A stretch of DNA of 42,172 bases from Deltaproteobacteria bacterium. GTDB taxonomy: Bacteria > UBA10199 > SPLOWO2-01-44-7. Every line of letters starts with the position of its first letter. The first letter of the stretch is position 1. The notes beneath the pieces were generated by a model. The model did no database searches and was not told where the DNA came from. It worked only from the letters and a program-made list of their open reading frames with translations. The stretch covers positions 1-42,172 of the forward strand of contig JAHFSU010000016.1 in the NCBI GenBank assembly GCA_023265595.1. Reading direction: 5' to 3'. A program made the translations under genes and the position numbers. Positions 9,568 to 19,655 of the stretch are shown here, piece after piece.

Positions 9568-9860
9568 CTTCTGATCTCTTCCCTTTTTAAATTCCCGGCC
9601 ACAGGTTTTGCAATCACCAGAATATCCCCCTTGGGGAAGTCGTCGGGTGAGAGCCTAAATGCTTCACGAATAATTCTCTTAATCAGGTTTCTCTTATAGG
9701 CCTTGGCCACTTTTTTTGAAATAACAATCCCTAAGCGTCTTTTTTCCTTTGCCATCGAGCGGATCACAAAATAACGGTTTCCTTTCGACTGGGAGGCCCC
9801 ATAAAAGGCATCAAAATCCTTTTTTTTCAGAATTCTTGCCGATTTTGGAAATAAGGGCAT
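9540..9860 (-). CDS. rnpA: Ribonuclease P protein component
   Basis: RnpA is the protein subunit of RNase P and helps the catalytic RNA bind and process the 5' leader of tRNA precursors. The 106-residue product shows the family core: KSARILKKKDFDAFY near the N-terminus, then RLGIVISKKVAKAYKRN followed by LIKRIIREAFR. The last two carry the RNR-type basic motif (here KRNLIKRIIREAFR, residues about 60-73). The gene starts 10 bases after the rpmH stop and overlaps yidD at its 3' end, as in most bacteria. Confidence 0.96.
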   Translation of the reverse strand: MPLFPKSARILKKKDFDAFYGASQSKGNRYFVIRSMAKEKRRLGIVISKKVAKAYKRNLIKRIIREAFRLSPDDFPKGDILVIAKPVAGNLKREEIRRCLSDCLKK

Positions 9861-9869
9861 TGCCGAACT

Positions 9870-10013
9870 TTAGGAAACAGAAACAGCCAAACGCTTACGC
9901 CCTCTCTGGCGGCGGCGCTTCAAAACAACTCTCCCTCCCGCACTTTTCATCCTTCTGCGAAAGCCGTGAGTCCTTGCCCGATGCACTTTTGATGGTTGAT
10001 ATGTCCTCTTCAT
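9870..10013 (-). CDS. rpmH: 50S ribosomal protein L34
   Basis: A short reading frame of 47 codons that encodes L34 of the large ribosomal subunit. The translation starts [20 protein letters not shown] and continues [20 protein letters not shown] before a short LAVSVS tail, which matches the family very closely. It is the first gene of the rpmH-rnpA-yidD-yidC operon and diverges from dnaA, with the intervening 257 bases forming one of the two origin segments. Confidence 0.97.
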   Translation of the reverse strand: MKRTYQPSKVHRARTHGFRRRMKSAGGRVVLKRRRQRGRKRLAVSVS

Positions 10014-10270
10014 ATATAAATATAACGGTTAGCCCTTGTTTCTAAAGTGTCACCTTATTAAACGAGCTATTTCCCAAAAGTTTTCCACAGATTGCAATGA
10101 GGCTCGCTATAAAATCTTTTTGTCTCTTTTTGTCAAATAGTTTTTTTCCCTTCATTGACAAAGGTTTACCGATTTAAAAAAATTTTTTCTTGTGCTTAAG
10201 ATGCGACTTGCTAAAGAGCAGAGGGTTGGAGTTTTGAAAGAAACGAAGGACTTAAGCGAGCGCTCCGTTT
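10014..10270. promoter_or_regulatory. Intergenic rpmH-dnaA segment (divergent promoters, candidate origin part)
   Basis: This gene-free 257-base stretch separates divergent rpmH and dnaA. It contains a DnaA-box-like site ttttccaca at 10081-10089 (one mismatch to TTATCCACA) and an AT-rich, T-tract-dense portion at about 10117-10190. A TTGACA hexamer at 10155-10160 could be the -35 of a dnaA promoter, but no good -10 follows at 17 bases, so that is weak. The segment may be one part of a bipartite origin with dnaA in the middle; this is inferred from position and the boxes. Confidence 0.45.
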
Positions 10271-11680
10271 ATGGATTTATCCCCAGTTGTGGATAACATA
10301 GTGAATAACCTTTCTGATCCCCTTTGGGGGCCCCTTAAAGCACAGCTAAGGTCCAAAATAAGCCCTCTCAATTTCAATAATTGGTTTAAACCAATCTCCA
10401 CAGCCCAAAAAAAGGGGGGTCATTTTGTCATTTCCGTCCCAAATAGGTTCATCGCCGACTGGATCTCCGATTACTATCTCGATCTGATTGAAAAAGAGGT
10501 CTCCTCCCTTGCCAATGAACCCCTCAAAGTCCGCTTTGAGATCATGGAAGAAGAGATCAAAATTTCTGAATCAAATAATGGAAATGGAAACGGAAACCAT
10601 GAAAACGAGGTCCAAACTCCTGTTTCATCTCCATCGCCGCAACGGTTCCAAACACTCCCCCCTTTAAATCCCAAATATACCTTCGAAAGTTTCGTGCCGG
10701 GCGCCGGTAACCAGCTGGCTCACGCTGCCGCCAAATCGGTAGCGGAACTCCCGGGCGGACACTACAATCCCCTCTTTCTCTATGGCGGGGTAGGGCTCGG
10801 AAAAACACACCTTCTCAATGCGGTGGGGCTCGAGGTTTCTAAAAAGAACCCTTATTTCAGAATTGTTTATATCAGCTCCGAAAAATTCATGAATGAATTC
10901 ATCAATGGTATCCGTCATGAAAAGATGGGAGAATTTAGAAAAAAATATCGTGAAGCTTGTGACATGCTTTTGATCGATGACATTCAGTTTTTGGGAGGGA
11001 GGGAGTCGACCCAAGATGAATTTTTTCATACATTCAACGCCCTTTATGAAACACAAAGGCAAATTATCGTCACCAGTGATAAAATTCCGAAAGAAATTCC
11101 AGGGCTCGAAGAAAGGCTCCGTTCCCGTTTCGAGTGGGGGCTTATTGCCGATATCCAACCCCCTGATTTGGAAACAAGAATTGCTATCTTGCGTAAAAAA
11201 GCGGAGAGCGATCAGATCCTTCTATTAAATGAGGTTGCCCTGTTTTTGGCCAGTCACATCAAATCCAATGTAAGGGAGTTGGAGGGGGCTTTAATCCGCC
11301 TGAATGCCTTTGCTTCTCTTACAAAATCCCCAATCACACTCGATTTGACCAAAGAGGTCTTAAAAAATGTATTTCCGGCCAAGGAGCTGATCTCTTCTTG
11401 CACAATCGAGGGGATTCAACAGGTCGTGGCGAAGTATTATCAAATTAATATGACCGATCTCAAATCCTCGCGCCGGATGCGACACTTCGCCCACCCGCGA
11501 CAAGTGGCCATGTACCTTTGCAAAAAACATCTCAAGGTCTCTTTCCCAGAGATCGGTCACAAATTTGGAGGGAAAGATCACACGACGGTTATTCATGCTT
11601 GTCGTAAAATTGAACTGCTTCTTGAAAAAGACTCTTCCCTTCAAAGCGATATCGCCGTTTTGGAACAGAGTATCCGCTGA
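10271..11680 (+). CDS. dnaA: Chromosomal replication initiator protein DnaA
   Basis: DnaA is the ATP-dependent initiator that binds DnaA boxes, opens the origin and loads the helicase. All four domains are visible in 469 residues. Domain I is at the N-terminus (LWGPLKAQLRSKISPLNFNNW). Domain II is a variable linker with an Asn/Gly run (about residues 100-125). Domain III is the AAA+ part with Walker A GGVGLGKTHLL near 172 and Walker B LLIDDIQFLGG near 233. Domain IV is the DNA-binding part with the signature GGKDHTTVIHACRKIE near 433. The gene's own first codons hold a perfect DnaA box on the opposite strand (10288-10296), which suggests autoregulation. Confidence 0.98.
   Translation: MDLSPVVDNIVNNLSDPLWGPLKAQLRSKISPLNFNNWFKPISTAQKKGGHFVISVPNRFIADWISDYYLDLIEKEVSSLANEPLKVRFEIMEEEIKISESNNGNGNGNHENEVQTPVSSPSPQRFQTLPPLNPKYTFESFVPGAGNQLAHAAAKSVAELPGGHYNPLFLYGGVGLGKTHLLNAVGLEVSKKNPYFRIVYISSEKFMNEFINGIRHEKMGEFRKKYREACDMLLIDDIQFLGGRESTQDEFFHTFNALYETQRQIIVTSDKIPKEIPGLEERLRSRFEWGLIADIQPPDLETRIAILRKKAESDQILLLNEVALFLASHIKSNVRELEGALIRLNAFASLTKSPITLDLTKEVLKNVFPAKELISSCTIEGIQQVVAKYYQINMTDLKSSRRMRHFAHPRQVAMYLCKKHLKVSFPEIGHKFGGKDHTTVIHACRKIELLLEKDSSLQSDIAVLEQSIR
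10277..10296. promoter_or_regulatory. Pair of DnaA boxes in the first codons of dnaA
   Basis: Two head-to-head sites: ttatcccca at 10277-10285 (one mismatch to TTATCCACA) and tgtggataa at 10288-10296, an exact reverse complement of the consensus. They lie inside codons 3-9 of dnaA. Placed here, DnaA binding would sit just downstream of the transcription start and could repress dnaA or form part of the origin. Confidence 0.6.
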
Positions 11681-11920
11681 CCTTTTTATCCCCGCTCCAA
11701 TGTGGATAAAGCATGAATCTGCTGTTGACAAGAGTCTCAAAACTAAACTAGGGTTGATAACATCTGGAAAGAAAATTTTTATTCACAAACTTCAAAATGA
11801 ATTCTTTTGAATTATCACGAATAGATATCCCACTTATCCCTCAATCCACAGCCCCTATTACTACTACTACTTTTTTATTTATTAAGAATAATAAGAGAAA
11901 AACTTTTTGAGGAGAGTCTT
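11681..11920. other. Predicted replication origin (oriC) between dnaA and dnaN
   Basis: The 240-base dnaA-dnaN gap holds the expected parts of a bacterial origin. A perfect inverted DnaA box, tgtggataa, lies at 11701-11709. A weaker box, ttatccccg, lies at 11686-11694. AT-rich DNA with T and A tracts covers about 11765-11830, and a basal unwinding element lies at 11831-11905. The gene orientation on both sides diverges from here. Identification is by pattern and context; cumulative GC skew or marker-frequency sequencing would settle it. Confidence 0.75.
11831..11905 (+). promoter_or_regulatory. Basal origin unwinding element: DnaA boxes, GC cluster, DnaA-trios, AT-rich DUE
   Basis: In order on the + strand: imperfect boxes ttatccctc (11834-11842) and caatccaca (11842-11850), a GC cluster gcccc (11851-11855), and five consecutive trinucleotides cta-tta-cta-cta-cta (11855-11869). 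A T-rich and AT-only stretch follows to about 11900. This order equals the unwinding element described for Bacillus subtilis, where DnaA-trios load DnaA onto single strands next to the box. Strand separation would start in 11870-11900. Confidence 0.7.
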
Positions 11921-13033
11921 ATGGAAATAAAAATTGAAAGAAATATTTTGAATGACGGGTTGGCATGGGTTCAGTCGGTTGTTGATCGCAAAACAACCAT
12001 GCCTATTTTATCCAATGTACATCTCGAAGCAAAAGGGGGCACCATAACGCTCACCGCAACCGATTTAGAAGTCGGTGTAATCGGCACCATCAAAGCGGAA
12101 ATCATCCAACCCGGAAAAATTACAGTGCCGGCGCGCGGACTCTATGAAATTGTCAAAGAGCTCCCCAATCAAATTGTACAATTAAAAGCCGCTCCAAATC
12201 ATTGGCTTGAAATCAAATGCGCTAAATCGCAATTCAAATTGGTTGGATTGGATGCCAACGAATATCCGGCCCTTCCCAAAAAAAGCGGTGGGCAGGAGTT
12301 CAATCTGGAGGTCGATGTTTTGATGGAGATGATTCAGAAAGTCGATTTTGCCATTTCTACCGATGAAGCACGCTATAATTTAAACGGTATTTTTCTGGAA
12401 ACCGGGGCCAAAGAGGGGAAGACATGCCTTAAGCTGGTGGCTACTGATGGACACAGGCTCTCGTTGAGTGAGCGGGAACTCAAAACCAAGGTTCCGCTCA
12501 CTCAAGGGGTCATTTTTCCAAGAAAAGGGGTTGCGGAGCTAAAAAGACTTTTGGAGGATAAAGAGGGAGATATCCACTTTTGGGTTGGGGATAAACAGGC
12601 CATTGTAGAAAAAGAGGAGAGACAATTGATGGTTCGCCTGATCGACGGGCAGTTTCCACCTTACAATCATGTCATTCCCCAAAAACAGAAGAGAGTTTTA
12701 TCGGTTTCTAGGGAATCGTTAACACAATCCTTAAGAAGAGTCGCTGTGGTCACGACCGATCGCTCACGGGGTGTCAAATTTTCGGTGAGCCCCGGCCTTT
12801 TGGAAATCAGCGCTAATAACCCTGATTTAGGGGAGGCTAAAGAGGAATTGCCGATTCAATACAAGGGGGCCACATTTGCTGTCGGCTTTAATGCCGCCTA
12901 TTTTCTGGAGGCATTGGGCGTTTTGGAAGATGAACAGGTCGTTTTACAATTAAATGATGAGGTTTCTCCCTGTCTGATTCAGTCAGAATTTGACCGTGGC
13001 TTCACTCATGTCATTATGCCGATGAGACTCTAA
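11921..13033 (+). CDS. dnaN: DNA polymerase III beta subunit (sliding clamp)
   Basis: The beta clamp is a ring that tethers the replicative polymerase and many repair proteins to DNA. The 370-residue length and three-domain structure are normal. Family features include an N-terminal LAWVQSVVDRKTTMPILSNV, then LTATDLEVGV, RYNLNGIFLE and KLVATDGHRLSLSE. They also include the inter-domain FPRKGVAELKRLL, GQFPPYNHVIP and the C-terminal MPMRL that lines the protein-binding pocket. A strong ribosome binding site (gaggag) lies seven bases before ATG at 11921. It is followed by recF after three bases. Confidence 0.97.
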   Translation: MEIKIERNILNDGLAWVQSVVDRKTTMPILSNVHLEAKGGTITLTATDLEVGVIGTIKAEIIQPGKITVPARGLYEIVKELPNQIVQLKAAPNHWLEIKCAKSQFKLVGLDANEYPALPKKSGGQEFNLEVDVLMEMIQKVDFAISTDEARYNLNGIFLETGAKEGKTCLKLVATDGHRLSLSERELKTKVPLTQGVIFPRKGVAELKRLLEDKEGDIHFWVGDKQAIVEKEERQLMVRLIDGQFPPYNHVIPQKQKRVLSVSRESLTQSLRRVAVVTTDRSRGVKFSVSPGLLEISANNPDLGEAKEELPIQYKGATFAVGFNAAYFLEALGVLEDEQVVLQLNDEVSPCLIQSEFDRGFTHVIMPMRL

Positions 13034-13036
13034 AGA

Positions 13037-14128
13037 ATGCAGGCGCGCCGGTTAACTCTTAAACATTTTCGGAATATTTCTGAAATCGTGTTCGATTTTC
13101 ATCCCCGATTCAATATCCTTGTCGGTCAAAACGCCCAGGGCAAAACCAATATCATCGAATCGCTCTATTTTTTGGCTTTTGGCCGTTCCTTTCGAGTTTC
13201 CGATTTTCGGGGTCTCATCCAATGGTCTCAAAACGAAGCGATTGTCCGGTTGCATATAGAAACCCCGTTAGGTGAGGAGGAGCGATCGGCCCAATTAAAT
13301 AATGAAAAAAAGAGGATGTTTAAAAATGGGAAGGGGGCGAGTCCAAATCAGTTCGCCTCCATGCCCCTTGTTTTATTTGCCCCTGAAGAGATTTTATTGT
13401 TGAAAGATTCTCCGGAGACTAGGCGCGCTTACATCGATTCTCTTTTATCCAAATGGATACCCCATTATTCCAAAGTCTTGTCTGATTATAAACGGGCCCT
13501 CGTTCAGAGAAACAAACTTTTGAAAGAGGAAAATATATCGATTGCTCAAAAAAGAGATCAGATGGTTTTTTGGGAAAAACCGTTGTTGGATAATGGAACC
13601 ATTTTAATTCAGGAAAGAACCGAATGGGTAAAAAGGCTAAATAGATCGATAACCGCTTATTATAATACCATTGTCGGCACAGAGCAGAAAAAAGCGGAAT
13701 TTGTTTATAAACCGAATGTCACGCCGGAAGATTTTGCAACGCTTCAAGAGGAAAGGAGGGAAGAAGAACTAGAGAGGGCTTCAACACTGGTTGGACCTCA
13801 TCGTGACGATTTCAAGGGTGTTTTAAATGGAGATCCGATTGTTGCGTTCGGCTCCCAAGGAGAGATGCGGACATTTACACTTGCCATGAAACTATCCGAG
13901 ATCCAATTTTTTCAGGAGGTCTTGGGAAGAGACCCCATTTTTCTTTTGGACGATGTGGTCAGTGAGCTCGATGAAAACAGAAGTGCCTTCTTTTTCAGTT
14001 TTCTGAAAAAATATAAGGGTCAGATTTTTGCAACGGCGACCTCTCCAACCCTTTTTCCGAAAGGCGTTTTAGATTCTTTTTCTGCATGGCATATGGAGAA
14101 AGGATGCTCAAAACCCTTTACTTTTTAA
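13037..14128 (+). CDS. recF: DNA replication and repair protein RecF
   Basis: RecF is an SMC-like ATPase that helps RecO and RecR load RecA at single-strand gaps. The 363-residue protein has the N-terminal Walker A LVGQNAQGKTNIIESLY (residues about 31-47), the RecF-specific GRSFR just after it, an ABC-type signature near SQGEMRTFTLAMKL and Walker B PIFLLDDVVSELDENR. It starts three bases after the dnaN stop, so translation is probably coupled. Nothing looks damaged. Confidence 0.96.
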   Translation: MQARRLTLKHFRNISEIVFDFHPRFNILVGQNAQGKTNIIESLYFLAFGRSFRVSDFRGLIQWSQNEAIVRLHIETPLGEEERSAQLNNEKKRMFKNGKGASPNQFASMPLVLFAPEEILLLKDSPETRRAYIDSLLSKWIPHYSKVLSDYKRALVQRNKLLKEENISIAQKRDQMVFWEKPLLDNGTILIQERTEWVKRLNRSITAYYNTIVGTEQKKAEFVYKPNVTPEDFATLQEERREEELERASTLVGPHRDDFKGVLNGDPIVAFGSQGEMRTFTLAMKLSEIQFFQEVLGRDPIFLLDDVVSELDENRSAFFFSFLKKYKGQIFATATSPTLFPKGVLDSFSAWHMEKGCSKPFTF

Positions 14129-16801
<2,673 letters not shown>

Positions 16802-16804
16802 TAG

Positions 16805-16836
16805 AACTGATAAAAAGTCGTGACTTTTTATCAGTT
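16805..16836 (+). terminator. Hairpin after gyrB (probable terminator)
   Basis: Beginning four bases after the gyrB stop, a perfect 15-bp inverted repeat (aactgataaaaagtc, loop gt, and its complement) is followed by only three T. The stem itself carries a T5 tract. A second, shorter ctgataa copy comes at 16839. It probably ends gyrB transcription and also marks the left edge of the accessory block that follows. Confidence 0.55.
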
Positions 16837-16855
16837 TGCTGATAACGTAAAACAC

Positions 16856-18022
16856 ATGTCCGAACGCTATTTAGCGCCCATAATTCGCGATGACGCCCTA
16901 AAAGAGAGCAAAATGGCCTTTATTTCCGGGCCCCGTCAGGTGGGCAAAACCCATCTTGCTAAGAGGCTTTTGGCCTCCCCACAGAATTATTTTAACTGGG
17001 ACGAAACCCCGTTCAAAAAAAAGTGGATCCGGGATCCTCTCACCATTTTGCAAGAGACCGGTCCGGGTCCAATTGTTTTGGATGAACTCCACAAATACCG
17101 ATTTTGGAAACGCCCTCTCAAGGGATTGTACGACCGCGTTGGTAAAGATGTCCCCATCATTGTCACCGGCAGCGCGCGACTCGATTTGTTCAAAAAGGGG
17201 GGAGATAGTTTACTCGGCCGCTATCTCCCCTATCGCTTGCACCCATTCAGCGTAGCCGAAGATACCGCAACATCCCCGGACCCCGATCACATGGAACCTC
17301 GCACAATTCGTTTTCCTCTACAGGACTTGATGCAGCTTTCCGGATTTCCTGACCCGCTATTTTCCGGATCGGCAGAAAAGGCCGGGCGTTGGTCACGACT
17401 GCGGTTGGACCAGCTTGTGCGGGAAGACATCCGCGATTTCCGCAATATTCGTGATGTGGAATTAATAAAACTTCTGGTGGAACTCTTGCCGGACCGTGTG
17501 GCAAGTCCGCTATCCGTCAATAGCTTGCGAGAGGATTTGCAAGTGGCCTATGCCACTGTGCGCGACTGGATATCGGTGTTGCAAAGCCTCTTCATCTGTT
17601 TTGCCATCCCTCCCTATTCCAAAAAAATCGCGCGCAGTTTGCTCAAGGAGCCTAAGATATATCTCATGGATTGGACGGGCATTGCAGACAGCGGGGCACG
17701 GTTGGAAAACGTGGTGGCGGTTCACCTGCTTAAAACCTGCAACTACTGGACAGATATCGGGAAGGGATTGTTTGAGCTGCGCTACATCCGTACCAAAGAT
17801 AAACAGGAGGTCGATTTTTGTGTCTTGAGAGACCATAAACCATTTTGGCTAATCGAGTGTAAGTCAAATGAGACAACTATTTCTCCCACACTGCGCAATT
17901 TGATTGAACAGTTCCCAAAGGCCAGCGCTTTTCAACTGACCCTGCAAGACGTCGATCGCAAAATTCCCGCCCACCCTATCCGCCTGATTCAGGTAGAACG
18001 GTTTTTATCCATGTTGGTTTAG
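16856..18022 (+). CDS. AAA-family ATPase with DUF4143 domain
   Basis: A 388-residue P-loop protein of the widespread AAA_14/DUF4143 type. Walker A is SGPRQVGKTH (residues 24-33), Walker B is PIVLDELHK (72-80), and the sensor-like VTGSARLDLF is near 105-114. The C-terminal half has the DUF4143 pattern: SLREDLQVAYATVRDWISVLQ, a helix-turn-helix-like element, then EVDFCVLRD and LIECKSN, which resemble PD-(D/E)xK nuclease remnants. Cellular function of this family is unsettled; members often sit in mobile or defence-related islands. I chose ATG at 16856; an upstream GTG at 16820 lies inside the gyrB hairpin and is unlikely. It lies between gyrB and a nucleotidyltransferase/HEPN pair. Confidence 0.85.
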   Translation: MSERYLAPIIRDDALKESKMAFISGPRQVGKTHLAKRLLASPQNYFNWDETPFKKKWIRDPLTILQETGPGPIVLDELHKYRFWKRPLKGLYDRVGKDVPIIVTGSARLDLFKKGGDSLLGRYLPYRLHPFSVAEDTATSPDPDHMEPRTIRFPLQDLMQLSGFPDPLFSGSAEKAGRWSRLRLDQLVREDIRDFRNIRDVELIKLLVELLPDRVASPLSVNSLREDLQVAYATVRDWISVLQSLFICFAIPPYSKKIARSLLKEPKIYLMDWTGIADSGARLENVVAVHLLKTCNYWTDIGKGLFELRYIRTKDKQEVDFCVLRDHKPFWLIECKSNETTISPTLRNLIEQFPKASAFQLTLQDVDRKIPAHPIRLIQVERFLSMLV

Positions 18023-18180
18023 ACTATATCCCAAAAAATCTACTCGCTTAAGAAGCTTAATTTGTGCCATGGTCCTCGCCACTCACTATGGTCTCACCCC
18101 TTCAATTTTTTCTTGGGTTCATTGCCCCGATGTAAATTCAAAAAATCCCCTTCCCCTATTCCCCAAATCAGGTTGACAAC
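18023..18180. other. Spacer flanked by 13-base direct repeats
   Basis: The 13-mer actatatcccaaa occurs at 18023-18035 and again at 18179-18191. It thus borders 143 bases between the ATPase stop and the promoter of the next operon. I see no reading frame or stable structure in between. The repeats could be an insertion scar or a duplicated regulatory site. Confidence 0.35.
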
Positions 18181-18208
18181 TATATCCCAAAGGCATACAT
18201 TTGTATGC
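18173..18208 (+). promoter_or_regulatory. Promoter and palindromic operator of the HTH-nucleotidyltransferase/HEPN pair
   Basis: TTGACA (18173-18178), a 17-base spacer and TACATT (18196-18201) make a very good sigma-70-type promoter. The -10 lies inside a perfect 7-bp palindrome gcatacatttgtatgc (18193-18208). The first protein of the operon starts with a helix-turn-helix domain, so it may repress its own transcription at this operator. Transcription would start near 18208. Confidence 0.6.
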
Positions 18209-18225
18209 AACAAGGATATAAAACG

Positions 18226-18774
18226 ATGTTTTCCCCCAACCAACAAGCCTTGCTTGCGCTTTTTGTCTCCGGCCCCGCCGGAGAATACCACCTTCATGAA
18301 ATTGGCCGCATTTTGGACAAGAAGCCCGGTGTCTTTCAAAAGTCCCTAAACTCCCTCGAAAAGGAAGGAATTCTAAAAAGCCGGATGCGGGGAAACCAAA
18401 GACTCGTTTCTTTGAACAAACAATATCCACTTTTAAAGGAGATCATCAAGATCATACAAAAAACGGTTGGCGTCGAAGCATTGCTTAGAGAGTTGGTTCA
18501 AAAGGAATCCAGAGTGCAAACCGCCTATATTTTTGGCTCGTACGCCAAGGATAAAATGAGAAGTGATTCGGACATTGATCTACTCCTTGTAGGGGAGCAA
18601 GAGGCAGAAGATGGCATTTTAGAGGAACTGGAAAAAATAGAAAAAAAAATACAAAGAGAGATAAATCCCAAGTTTTATTCACCTCGAGGATATGTTAGGA
18701 AGAAAAAACAGAAGAACCCCTTTTTAAGGGAAATCTTGAATGCGGCCCTCCTTGTTTTAAAGGGTAAACCATGA
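18226..18774 (+). CDS. HTH-nucleotidyltransferase fusion (MNT-type antitoxin)
   Basis: Residues 1-75 look like a winged helix-turn-helix (NQQALLALFVSGPAGEYHLHEIGRIL, then FQKSLNSLEKEGILKSR). The following part is a minimal nucleotidyltransferase with GSYAKDKMRSDSDIDLLL (residues 104-121), where Asp116 and Asp118 would bind metal. MNT proteins commonly pair with HEPN toxins and inactivate them by adding AMP or by binding. Here an ATGA overlap with the next gene, a HEPN protein, supports such a pair. I chose ATG at 18226 because an AAGGA site lies nine bases upstream; an ATG at 18205 sits inside the operator. The DNA-binding domain fits the palindrome at 18193-18208. Confidence 0.8.
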   Translation: MFSPNQQALLALFVSGPAGEYHLHEIGRILDKKPGVFQKSLNSLEKEGILKSRMRGNQRLVSLNKQYPLLKEIIKIIQKTVGVEALLRELVQKESRVQTAYIFGSYAKDKMRSDSDIDLLLVGEQEAEDGILEELEKIEKKIQREINPKFYSPRGYVRKKKQKNPFLREILNAALLVLKGKP

Positions 18775-19226
18775 ATCCATTTCAACAGTATTTAGAGAAG
18801 GGTTATTTAAAAAAGCAACCCCAAAATTTTGAACAGATTTCGCAGCAACTAAAAAGGGCTTATAAGGATTTGAAAACGGCCAAACTTACCTTGGCGTACG
18901 ATCCGGAATGGGGGGCCGCCATTGCTTATCAGGCCATGTTAATAGGAGGGAGGGCTCTGTTATTTGCTCATGGTTTTTTGCCGGCTGACGGGGCACAGCA
19001 TCGGACGGTTGTAGAATTAACAGGAAAAATTCTAGGAGATGAATACGCCAACTTGATCAGACAGTTTAATAAATTTCGAAAAAAGAGGAATCTGTTTTTC
19101 TATGATTCGGAAGATACGGGTAATGAGGAAGAAGCAAAAAGAGCCTTGGAAATTTCAAAAGAGTTGTTGGATGAAATTAAGATTTTTATCAAAACCCTAA
19201 ATCCGCAAGTCCACTTTGAGTTTTAG
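18771..19226 (+). CDS. HEPN-domain protein (probable toxin of the pair)
   Basis: A 151-residue helical protein. The order of helices (QISQQLKRAYKDLKTAKLTL, WGAAIAYQAMLIGGRALLFAHG, HRTVVELTGKIL, LIRQFNKFRKKRNLFFYD) is that of HEPN domains. The active-site region is RKKRNLFFYD (residues 103-112), that is, R-N-x(3)-Y-D, instead of the commoner R-x(4-6)-H. HEPN proteins with this form are known, so RNase activity is plausible but not certain. Its ATG overlaps the stop of the nucleotidyltransferase, as expected for a toxin-antitoxin operon. The 3' end overlaps a damaged PAS gene. Confidence 0.75.
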   Translation: MNPFQQYLEKGYLKKQPQNFEQISQQLKRAYKDLKTAKLTLAYDPEWGAAIAYQAMLIGGRALLFAHGFLPADGAQHRTVVELTGKILGDEYANLIRQFNKFRKKRNLFFYDSEDTGNEEEAKRALEISKELLDEIKIFIKTLNPQVHFEF

Positions 19227-19653
19227 AGGCAGAGTTCAAACGATAGAAACGGTCTCAAAAAATCCACTCGCTGGCCAGAACCATAGAATTGTAAAATCAG
19301 GATTTCATCCGCCAGAATTTTATAAGGTCTTGTGGAATACGATTTCATCCGGCCAAGTCTGGCGCGGCCAGATCAAAAATAAAGCCAAGGACGGCTCTTA
19401 CTACTGGGTTGACACCAGTATCGCTCCTATTTTGGGACTTGACAAAAAACCAATGAAGTATGTCTCGGTCCGTTTTTTAATAACGGATCAGAAGAATGCG
19501 GAGGCAGAGATCACCAAACAGCGCTCCGTGGAGATGGAAAGATTGGCTGAACTGGAGAAATTTCAGAGAATTACGGTGGGTCGCGAATTAAAAATGGTTG
19601 AACTAAAAAAAGAAATCGCAGACTTGAAGAAAAGAATTGGAGAATCTGTATAG
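19216..19653 (+). pseudogene. N-terminally truncated PAS-domain sensor fragment
   Basis: The frame encodes the back half of a PAS domain plus its PAC motif (LAGQNHRIVKSGFHPPEFY, WRGQIKNKAKDGSYYWVDTS, PMKYVSVRFLITDQKNAE). A coiled coil (LKMVELKKEIADLKKRI) that normally leads into a further sensor or kinase domain follows. The first 35 or so residues of the PAS fold are missing, and the only start is a TTG inside the end of the HEPN gene. This looks like the remains of a sensor kinase whose 5' part was lost when the upstream block arrived. It stops two bases before the next kinase gene, to which it may once have been joined. It could still be translated as a small protein. Confidence 0.6.
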
Positions 19654-19655
19654 CC

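Noticed and set aside
10664-11158. 164-codon frame antisense to dnaA
   Set aside because: It is the complement of the DnaA AAA+ domain; no start signals or family matches.
16820-16855. GTG start for the DUF4143 ATPase
   Set aside because: It lies within the gyrB hairpin and adds residues (MTFYQFADNVKH) unlike the family; ATG at 16856 fits better.
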